Both the position numbers and the translations under genes were made by a program. 39,734 nt of DNA, from assembly GCA_022353185.1 (NCBI GenBank), contig JAKRWB010000159.1:1-39734 (forward strand). The letters are read 5' to 3'. The notes under the pieces were generated by a model. The model did no database searches. It worked only from the letters and a program-made list of their open reading frames with translations, and had not been told where the DNA came from. The DNA comes from ANME-2 cluster archaeon (GTDB lineage: Archaea; Halobacteriota; Methanosarcinia; Methanosarcinales; Methanocomedenaceae). Below are positions 33,721 through 39,734 of this stretch, one piece after another; the first letter of the stretch is position 1; each line of letters opens with the position of its first letter.

Positions 33721-34094
33721 TTCTTGTTGATACTGATGTCCTTATCGAAATATTTGACAGAAATTCGGAAAAAGGCGACAAGGCATTGAAGAAGATAGAG
33801 GAGACAGGAGAAGATATCACTACCACTTCTTTGAATCTGCATGAGATCCTGTACGGTTTGCATAAATATACCGACCATGCAAAACTCGAAAGGATACTTG
33901 TGCTTGACGCTGTTGAGTTCACAAAGGATGATGCAGTTCTTTCCTCAAAACTTGAAGTAGAAACAGAGAAAAAGGGGCAGAAGGTTCCCAGGTTCGATGC
34001 CATGATTGCGGCGGTTGCAATAAACCGGGGATTTAAGTTGTTTACTTTTAATGAGAAGCATTTTAAGGTATTCAGTGATTTGACGCTGGTTTGA
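33717..34094 (+). CDS. VapC-type PIN-domain toxin
   Basis: A 125-aa PIN ribonuclease from TTG at 33717. The acidic residues fit the fold: LVDTDVLIEIF (first Asp), LNLHEILYGL (Glu), VPRFDAMIAAVAINRG (Asp) and LFTFNEKHF near the end. VapC toxins cut specific RNAs, often tRNA or rRNA, when the antitoxin is lost. The pair is complete and probably active. Confidence 0.85.
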   Translation: MILVDTDVLIEIFDRNSEKGDKALKKIEETGEDITTTSLNLHEILYGLHKYTDHAKLERILVLDAVEFTKDDAVLSSKLEVETEKKGQKVPRFDAMIAAVAINRGFKLFTFNEKHFKVFSDLTLV

Positions 34095-34118
34095 TTGGAT
34101 TTCTTTTCATTCACTCAA

Positions 34119-34275
34119 CAGTGCCAGGCATGCGGCTGCCAGGATAATGAAGGTGCTGGGGGGCAGCAAGAAGGAGAGTTCGAAGTATTTGCGGGTGCAG
34201 GGGGGTAGGGTGTTGTACCGGTTTACGGTACGGGTGAAGCTGCCGAAGGAGGCTTCGGGAGGAGATATGGGTTTT
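34119..34275 (+). pseudogene. Duplicated 3' end of the NMD3-like gene
   Basis: The right copy of the 158-bp repeat. It lacks the gene's 5' part, and a one-base deletion near 34264 shifts the frame so the ancestral stop (TAG after TATGGGTTT) is read through to 34350. It is non-functional debris from the event that placed the VapBC module here. Confidence 0.85.
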
Positions 34276-34361
34276 AGATATGTTTCTATTAATGCCAGAT
34301 ATGCGATATTTTCATCTTATTATGCAGATATTTTTACATGGGATTTTTAATAGATCCTTCT

Positions 34362-34916
34362 TCACCTGACTAATAAATTTTTGATCAATAAGATAAATCC
34401 AGACAATATAGGTGTTAAGATCATTATCATAACCGCAGCTATGATACCCCACAATAATGTCGAGGTATAGAATGAGTAGATAATAATGGGTATTGAAATG
34501 ATCATTGCCAAAACCAGATCACGTTTTGAAATAATTACTATCTTGTTCTGGGTATTGGTATTTTTTTTGCCAAGGATCTCTACATTACTGAATTCAAGGT
34601 CATTTAACACTATTGAGCGAAATTGTCCTTTGCTAAAAAAATTCAAAACCAATATCACAGTTCCTAATAAAAGAACCATAAAAATCAATAATATAAGTAC
34701 AACGATGATGCCCCAGATGAGCATCCCCATTTGAAACGAGTAACTTATGATTTGGAAAGAAATTATGAATGTTAATGATGCGAGGATCATGGCTATAGTA
34801 ACAACCAAATCTTTTGCAGTCTTTTCTTTCAAATCAATACTCCCTGGTTTAATGGTCTGGTTTTTCTGTGGTGAAGCAGAGTGATCAATTATCCCTTTGT
34901 GTTCTTTATCCGACAC
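34362..34916 (-). CDS. Hypothetical membrane protein, four helices
   Basis: A 184-aa protein. After a polar N-terminus (about 35 residues), two helices (VVTIAMILASLTFIISFQII, and LIWGIIVVLILLIFMVLLLG) are followed by a cytoplasmic or outside loop and two more helices (VLAMIISIPIIIYSFYTSTL and AAVMIMILTPILSGFILLI). The two halves look like an internal duplication. No family recognised. It lies downstream of the lipoprotein gene on the same strand (42 bp gap). Confidence 0.55.
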   Translation of the reverse strand: MSDKEHKGIIDHSASPQKNQTIKPGSIDLKEKTAKDLVVTIAMILASLTFIISFQIISYSFQMGMLIWGIIVVLILLIFMVLLLGTVILVLNFFSKGQFRSIVLNDLEFSNVEILGKKNTNTQNKIVIISKRDLVLAMIISIPIIIYSFYTSTLLWGIIAAVMIMILTPILSGFILLIKNLLVR

Positions 34917-34958
34917 TTTCGTATTCCTATGATTCAGTTCACTTCTATGATGGGATTA

Positions 34959-35459
34959 CTATTCAATACCAGAATTGTCATAGTACATGTGTATTAATGA
35001 ATATCCTTTACCTTCCGGACTTTCAATGGTTATGCTCAGGTGGGGTGAACAAATTTCATCATCACAATCAGATTTTATATATTCAAGTTGTCTGAAGAAT
35101 ATCCGCTGATCATTATCTTTGTTGACTATTGCATCTTGATATTTTAACTTCCAATCATATTTCGGCATCTCGTTCAAATAGAACTGGCTCACTTTCTCAA
35201 TGTCATCTACTGTGTAGTACGTAATTTGGATGTTCATCCCATAACCAGATACTTCTCCGAACATCATTTTATGATATTCAGTCCTAATACTTGGCTCATA
35301 TTTGGGTACGTCAGACAGTTCCTCCCCCATGACCTCTTCTGTTTGCGGGTCGTCATAATATGATTCATAATAATCATCCCCACCCGGGTAGAACATGCAC
35401 CCGCTGATGAGTACCGATACTAATGTTATAATAAAGAACATACCTGTATTTATTTTCAT
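34959..35459 (-). CDS. Putative lipoprotein
   Basis: A 166-aa protein from ATG at 35459 (a TTG lies five codons earlier). The N-terminal signal ends in LVSVLISGC, a lipobox whose cysteine would be lipidated. The mature part has an acidic, Tyr-rich start and contains ITYYTVDDIEKVSQFYLNEMPKYDWKL, a pattern common in small secreted archaeal and bacterial proteins of unknown function. It lies at the outer face of the membrane. The next gene downstream is the membrane protein 34362-34916. Confidence 0.65.
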   Translation of the reverse strand: MKINTGMFFIITLVSVLISGCMFYPGGDDYYESYYDDPQTEEVMGEELSDVPKYEPSIRTEYHKMMFGEVSGYGMNIQITYYTVDDIEKVSQFYLNEMPKYDWKLKYQDAIVNKDNDQRIFFRQLEYIKSDCDDEICSPHLSITIESPEGKGYSLIHMYYDNSGIE

Positions 35460-35569
35460 GATTGAAAACCCCAACCTGAATATATTAAATAAACATAATA
35501 AATCTTGCTAATTGTTGCATTAAATAATAATCTGAAAAGGAGGAAGAAATAAAATCCCTGGTTCTGCCT

Positions 35570-37024
35570 TCACTCTTCTTCCAGTTCCTGATAAATCGTA
35601 CTGAACTGCTCCAACGCCGCCCCGAGGTTCTCTGTAATGTCCCTTGCAAGCACATCCGGGGGAGGCAGGTTCTCAGAATCTTCAAGGCTTTCATCCTTGA
35701 GCCAGAATATGTCAAGACTTGCCTTGTCCCGCTGCATGAGTTCGGCATAATCAAATACCCTGAACTGTGCGTTTTCCTTTCTGTCATGCCTGTTATTGGG
35801 ATTGTAGCATTTGATGAAATCCTTCAGGCTATCGTAGGCGAGCGGATTTGTCTTCAGGGTAAAATGCTGGTTGGTCCTTAAATCATATATCCATAACTTC
35901 TCGGTCCAGGGCTTCTCACTTGCCTGTTTGCGGTCAAAGAACAGCACGTTAGCTTTAACACCCTGGGCATAGAACACGCCTGTGGGCAGCCGCAGCAGTG
36001 TATGGACATCGCACTCGGCCAGCAGTTTCTTCCGCACGGTCTCGCCTGCGCCGCCCTCAAAGAGTACATTATCCGGCACCACAATGGCGGCTTTACCGTT
36101 GATCTTGAGCAGGGTCTTCACATGCTGGAGGAAGTTCAACTGCTTGTTCGAGGTGGTTGCCCAGAAGTCATCCCTGTCATAGGTCTGGGTGTTCTTGTCT
36201 GCTTTTCCATCGCCGTTGACAATGGTGTAGCTGCTCTTTTTGCCAAAGGGAGGATTGGTAAGCACCATGTCAAACCTGTCGCCTGGGTCTGAGATCAGTG
36301 CGTCCCCGGTTTTTATGGGGCTCGTTTCCCCGCCTATGCCATGCAGGTAGAGATTCATTGCGCACAGCCTGACCACATTATCGACTATGTCCCACCCTTT
36401 AAAGGTATTGAGTTTCAGGAATTGTTTCTGTTCTTTATCGATATCATAATGCGAAATATAATCGTGAGCGGCCAGCATGAAGCCGCCGGTACCGCAGGCC
36501 GGGTCGCAGATGGTCATGCCGGGTTCGGGTTTCATGACCTCGACGATGGCCTTTATGAGCGGCCTGGGTGTGAAATACTGGCCTGCGCCGCTTTTGGTGT
36601 CCTCTGCATTCTTCTGCAGCAGTCCTTCGTAGATATCGCCTTTGACATCAATGTCCAGTCCCAGCCAGGTTTCACCATTGATAAGTTCGATGAGCCGCCG
36701 CAGTTTTGCAGGGTCCTGTATCTTGTTCTGGGATTTCCTGAAGATGACACCAAGCATTCCGCTCTCTTTGGCCAGGGTTTCGAGCATGTGGCGGTAATGC
36801 ACTTCAAGCGCATCCCCATCTTTTTCACTGAGGCTTTGCCAGTCATAATTTGCGGGAATGATTGATTCTTTGTGAAAGGGCGGTCTGGTCTGTTCATCAG
36901 CCATTTTCAGGAAGACGAGATAGGTCAATTGCTCCACATAATCGCCGTAGCTCACGCCGTCGTCACGGAGTACGTTGCAGTAGTTCCAGAGGCGCTGGAC
37001 AATGGTTGCAGATTCGTTGTTCAT
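35570..37024 (-). CDS. hsdM: Type I restriction-modification methyltransferase HsdM
   Basis: A 484-aa N6-adenine methyltransferase. The N-terminal HsdM helical domain (LWNYCNVLRDDGVSYGDYVEQLTYLVFLKMADE) is followed by GQYFTPRPLI, SAM motif I DPACGTGGFML (about residue 170) and catalytic motif IV NPPFGKKSSY (about 260). It is full length. Normally HsdM works with a specificity subunit HsdS and a nuclease HsdR, but neither is next to it. After its stop only 17 sense codons are open from a GTG that overlaps it. It is 15 bp from the nucleotidyltransferase upstream. Confidence 0.93.
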   Translation of the reverse strand: MNNESATIVQRLWNYCNVLRDDGVSYGDYVEQLTYLVFLKMADEQTRPPFHKESIIPANYDWQSLSEKDGDALEVHYRHMLETLAKESGMLGVIFRKSQNKIQDPAKLRRLIELINGETWLGLDIDVKGDIYEGLLQKNAEDTKSGAGQYFTPRPLIKAIVEVMKPEPGMTICDPACGTGGFMLAAHDYISHYDIDKEQKQFLKLNTFKGWDIVDNVVRLCAMNLYLHGIGGETSPIKTGDALISDPGDRFDMVLTNPPFGKKSSYTIVNGDGKADKNTQTYDRDDFWATTSNKQLNFLQHVKTLLKINGKAAIVVPDNVLFEGGAGETVRKKLLAECDVHTLLRLPTGVFYAQGVKANVLFFDRKQASEKPWTEKLWIYDLRTNQHFTLKTNPLAYDSLKDFIKCYNPNNRHDRKENAQFRVFDYAELMQRDKASLDIFWLKDESLEDSENLPPPDVLARDITENLGAALEQFSTIYQELEEE

Positions 37025-37039
37025 AGTTAAATCCGGGTG

Positions 37040-37366
37040 TTAAGCTGCGAACATTACTTTTCCACTTTTAGCAAATTCGGCTACAGGTGAGGTTTCATTT
37101 TCAAATTCTTCAGATGTAAGGGTGATAATATCCAGGGGGACCATGAATTTTCGAATTGTTTTTATCTCAGCATCCTTTGTTAAACGGGCTCGTTCAAAAA
37201 TATCTTTGTTCTTAAAATCATCCGATATTATCAATATATCTACATCACTATTATCAGTTGTTTCAGTAGCCTGTGAACCAAATAAGATGATTTTCGAGAT
37301 ATTTAGTCTATTCTCTTTCAAGCATTGCTCCAAGAATTTAATTACCTTTTCAATATTATTATACAT
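37040..37366 (-). CDS. Minimal nucleotidyltransferase (MNT)
   Basis: A 108-aa polymerase-beta-like nucleotidyltransferase. The GSx10DxD signature is ILFGSQATETTDNSDVDILI (about residues 28-47), with VPLDIITL as the third acidic strand. Such proteins act as antitoxins by adding nucleotides to HEPN partners, or in other roles. No HEPN gene is beside it; the next gene downstream is hsdM. Its start is 26 bp from the end of the 396-aa protein upstream. Confidence 0.85.
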   Translation of the reverse strand: MYNNIEKVIKFLEQCLKENRLNISKIILFGSQATETTDNSDVDILIISDDFKNKDIFERARLTKDAEIKTIRKFMVPLDIITLTSEEFENETSPVAEFAKSGKVMFAA

Positions 37367-37392
37367 AAACTCAATTGATACATTTGTTGATT

Positions 37393-38583
37393 TTAGAACG
37401 ATGACAACAATGTCTGTTTTCGTGACACGTCTTTTTTCATTTTTGCGATTTTTTTATAATCTTCTTTTTTTACTTGATCCTTACTGGAAAGATATTCCAA
37501 AGCTCTTTGGTCATCGATAATTTTCCTTAGTCGAATGGATTCTAATCCTATTTGCTCTAAATTAAAACTTTTTTGAAGAATTTTTACATCTAAGTCTTCA
37601 TTTGTGAAAGAATCCATTTTAATAATCGAATCATCTGGATAGATTTCTTGAATTTCATTTGGGGTTAATTTGTAATATCCGTAATCTGCTTTATTAAATA
37701 ACCTCAGTTTATTTTCTTCACGATTTTGTAATTTCTCAAAAAACTCTTTAGGCCCTTTTAACGGTTTATGTTTTTCACCTATACTATCAAAACCGAGACC
37801 GAAAGATAGAATGTCTTTTGCACCTACTACATTCGCATCTTTATTGAATCTTCCTTGATTTGCATTTATTGAATGAATAAAACTATTTTCCAAAAGATCA
37901 TGTTCTTTTAATGAACGCATGAAACTTCTAATGGTCTGACGCATACTCAAAGGAGTTTTCCCATCAAAATCAAATACAAAAGCATCAATCTCTTTTTTTG
38001 CGTAGAAATCAACAATATCAGGTATGAATAACAGTGATGGTGGGACTATACCAATAATAGGTTTATGGTTCAATGTTTCGATTATTTCAATCGATTCTTC
38101 TAAAAATGATGTATATTTTTCAAATTCACCTTCTGAATTGATTCGTTGAGGGAGTTTGGGGATAATTGGTAATGGCGTAATATCAGAATATTCATAAGCA
38201 GTGTCAAGAATGAATTCTAATGGTTTTTTTTCTGGATATTTTATATCATCGTATTCAATAAAAAGAATGTTAATTTCTTTATCAGTATTTGTTTTTCGGG
38301 TTAAAGAATTTAGTTCATAATTGAGTTTGTCTAATTTATCAGGAATATTTAAAACGCTATAGATTGAGTTCTTAGTTAAATCTTTACTAAGAGAGAATCT
38401 TTTGTATAACTCATTTATTCCTTTTGTCTTATCATTAAAAAGTAGTTTTGAATTTGTTTTTGATAAATTCAATGATTTCGTTGGTGTTGTTAGTTTTTTC
38501 CCGTTTATGCGAAGGTCTTTTGTAACATATAACGAGTCATCATCTGGAGAAATCCTTTCGAACTCAATATGTTTAGACATCAT
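37393..38583 (-). CDS. Unknown 396-aa protein, barrel-like
   Basis: I do not recognise the family with confidence. The middle (about 100-280) has alternating strands and helices of a TIM-barrel type: INILFIEYDD, ITPLPIIPKL, KPIIGIVPPSLLF, EIDAFVFDFDGKTPLS and GAKDILSFGLGFDSIGEKH. The last, together with NANQGRF, is vaguely like tRNA-guanine transglycosylase-type barrels (including DpdA of DNA modification systems), a guess. The C-terminus is a charged helical tail ending in KKIAKMKKDVSRKQ. There is no signal or membrane segment. It is the third gene in line after the composite antitoxin and PIN protein (43 bp gap). AT-rich. Confidence 0.6.
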   Translation of the reverse strand: MMSKHIEFERISPDDDSLYVTKDLRINGKKLTTPTKSLNLSKTNSKLLFNDKTKGINELYKRFSLSKDLTKNSIYSVLNIPDKLDKLNYELNSLTRKTNTDKEINILFIEYDDIKYPEKKPLEFILDTAYEYSDITPLPIIPKLPQRINSEGEFEKYTSFLEESIEIIETLNHKPIIGIVPPSLLFIPDIVDFYAKKEIDAFVFDFDGKTPLSMRQTIRSFMRSLKEHDLLENSFIHSINANQGRFNKDANVVGAKDILSFGLGFDSIGEKHKPLKGPKEFFEKLQNREENKLRLFNKADYGYYKLTPNEIQEIYPDDSIIKMDSFTNEDLDVKILQKSFNLEQIGLESIRLRKIIDDQRALEYLSSKDQVKKEDYKKIAKMKKDVSRKQTLLSSF

Positions 38584-38626
38584 TTATCCTTTTATTTTTA
38601 ATAAATAAAAAACTAATGCATTTATT

Positions 38627-39112
38627 TCAAAAAGATTTATTCATTCTGAATCTTGAAGAAGACAATTTATTGAGTAGTTTGTCTCGTTTATCTTTGGTGA
38701 TTGCCTGTTTCTTTAGCAGCAATTCAATTAAGCCGATAGTCCCGGTAAAAACCACATTATGTTTTTCTGCGATTTGTCTCGCTTTTTTATCATCAATTAT
38801 ACAATAATTCTTATCGACGGATGAATCTAATTTTAACCACCATAAGATAACTTCAATTTCCCCATTTCCTAGATAGGGATATCTATTCTTGAAATGAAAA
38901 ATATCTATTTCAGGCAAACTGGCCAGTATTTCGATATTCCCATTCGCCATATTCGATTTTAAAGGATCTGAAGTCCTACCGTTTTCTATTTCCTTAAGTA
39001 CACTTCTTGGTATCTTCAACTCATATCCTAATTCTATGAATTTATGCAATATTTCTGGTTCATCAAGTTCAGTATAAAAAGCTATGACTGGGGATGAATC
39101 TAAAATTTTCAT
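38627..39112 (-). CDS. PIN-domain toxin (DUF3368-like)
   Basis: A 161-aa PIN-domain protein: MKILDSSPVIAFYTE (first Asp), VLKEIENG (Glu), NGEIEVILWWLKL (Glu) and YCIIDDKKARQIAEKHN (Asp pair) give the metal site; TGTIGLIELLLKKQ follows. This arrangement, with SSP rather than TNV at the first strand, fits the DUF3368 type known to pair with UPF0175 antitoxins. The upstream gene ends in a UPF0175-like segment 11 bp away. Confidence 0.75.
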   Translation of the reverse strand: MKILDSSPVIAFYTELDEPEILHKFIELGYELKIPRSVLKEIENGRTSDPLKSNMANGNIEILASLPEIDIFHFKNRYPYLGNGEIEVILWWLKLDSSVDKNYCIIDDKKARQIAEKHNVVFTGTIGLIELLLKKQAITKDKRDKLLNKLSSSRFRMNKSF

Positions 39113-39123
39113 AATCAGAGTAC

Positions 39124-39711
39124 CTATGAATATATCTGAATCCCTTTCAGTTTAACTTCTCTAACAAAATCATCAATATTAGTTCCAGAGATTTCCAGGG
39201 CTTTCCCAAAACTAATCTTGTTTTTTGCATAGAGATTTAATGCAATATTTTTTCGTTTGGGCTGTATTTTATTAATCTTTATCGACTCTTCTGTCATTTC
39301 AGGATAAGTAAAATATATGAACCCGAGCAATTCATCTTCGGTCATATCATTCAGCATATCCTTGAAATCCTCTATCATTTCTTTTTCTTCGGTAGTGATA
39401 TTTTTGCCTATTATTTGTGCGATTTCCTTACCAAGACCAGTTAATTTTAGTTTATTTCCCTCTTTTACAACGACTCTTGCAGATTCAAGCTGTTCCAGTT
39501 CTTCATCTGCAGTTTCACTATAAGGTCCCATAAAATCAGCTTCAAAATCAGCATCATCTGCAAGTTCTTCATTGTTCTTGCATAAAAGAAAAAGTTCCTT
39601 TTGATACCAGAGTTTGCCTTTGATTGGCTCAAAATTGTTTGCACTCAGGAGTAACAAAGCGTATTTTTGAGTTTCAGTCAGGTTTTCAAATATTCTTTTC
39701 TTAATATCCAT
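39124..39711 (-). CDS. Composite antitoxin: Panacea-like region plus UPF0175 segment
   Basis: A 195-aa protein. Residues about 15-105 (YALLLLSANNFEPIKGKLWYQKELFLL, FEADFMGPYSETADEELEQL, LKLTGLGKEIA) resemble the Panacea/DUF4065-type fold found in many antitoxins, judged by pattern. The C-terminal 40 residues (ALNLYAKNKISFGKALEISGTNIDDFV) match the UPF0175 antitoxin motif. The helical middle (110-150) is acidic. It overlaps nothing; the PIN gene follows after 11 bp, so it is the first visible gene of the operon. Confidence 0.55.
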   Translation of the reverse strand: MDIKKRIFENLTETQKYALLLLSANNFEPIKGKLWYQKELFLLCKNNEELADDADFEADFMGPYSETADEELEQLESARVVVKEGNKLKLTGLGKEIAQIIGKNITTEEKEMIEDFKDMLNDMTEDELLGFIYFTYPEMTEESIKINKIQPKRKNIALNLYAKNKISFGKALEISGTNIDDFVREVKLKGIQIYS

Positions 39712-39734
39712 TTTCGAATCTCTTTAAGCACATC

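Noticed and set aside
35485..35787. 100-aa minus-strand frame as an HsdS start
   Set aside because: It lies in another frame over the 3' end of hsdM and has no target-recognition domain; the GTG frame overlapping the hsdM stop closes after 17 sense codons.

Overview
The window is from a euryarchaeal genome. Gene content points to a methanogen or ANME-type relative within the Methanosarcinales. It has a group II thermosome, a bacterial-type GrpE-DnaK-DnaJ set and a group I GroES-GroEL pair, a combination known from Methanosarcina-like archaea. It also has an Orc1/Cdc6 initiator, a Hef helicase-nuclease, archaeal RNase P RNA, archaeal RNase Z and several archaeal families of unknown function (UPF0147, UPF0148, probable DUF2551, an MTH1187-like protein). 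There is no 16S or mcr gene here, so the placement is inference.

Layout. 1-1454: 5' part of a type IIG restriction-modification gene running off the left edge. 1455-3290: a repeat-rich stretch with three copies of a GC-rich repeat around a DUF3795 gene; one copy is split by a 157-bp MITE-like insertion. 3291-7038: minus-strand run of ccmB, ccmA, nadX, a DUF2551-like gene and a COG2108-like radical SAM gene. 7166-9579: a surface-anchored protein and an NYN-LOTUS protein whose 5' end is duplicated. 9751-15207: the thermosome-grpE-dnaK-dnaJ stress cluster. 15375-18010: a possible transposase remnant, an MTH1187-like gene, RNase Z and a convergent phosphoesterase. 18106-20441: a decayed toxin-antitoxin pair, orc1/cdc6 and a probable replication origin with ORB-like boxes and an AT-rich tract. 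20532-24259: UPF0147, UPF0148, hef and a tiny Cys-rich protein. 24343-27263: accessory genes and remnants. 27493-30365: a DEAD-box helicase, a three-gene insertion and RNase P RNA. 30477-30965: a minisatellite and a small gene. 31034-32947: groEL and groES. 33069-34275: an NMD3-like gene whose 3' end is duplicated around a VapBC-type module. 34362-39711: membrane and lipoprotein genes, then a defence-like block (hsdM, a minimal nucleotidyltransferase, an unknown 396-aa protein, a PIN toxin and a composite antitoxin).

How it works together. The central 9.7-33 kb is mostly housekeeping: protein folding, replication initiation, stalled-fork repair and RNA processing. The two ends carry restriction-modification, toxin-antitoxin and repeat material. 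Several insertions have left readable scars: an 8-bp target duplication, a duplicated rnpB 5' end, a duplicated NMD3-like 3' end and a duplicated NYN 5' end. The strongest candidates for something undescribed are the right-edge operon (composite antitoxin, PIN protein, unknown barrel-like protein) and the three-gene cassette between the true rnpB and its partial copy.
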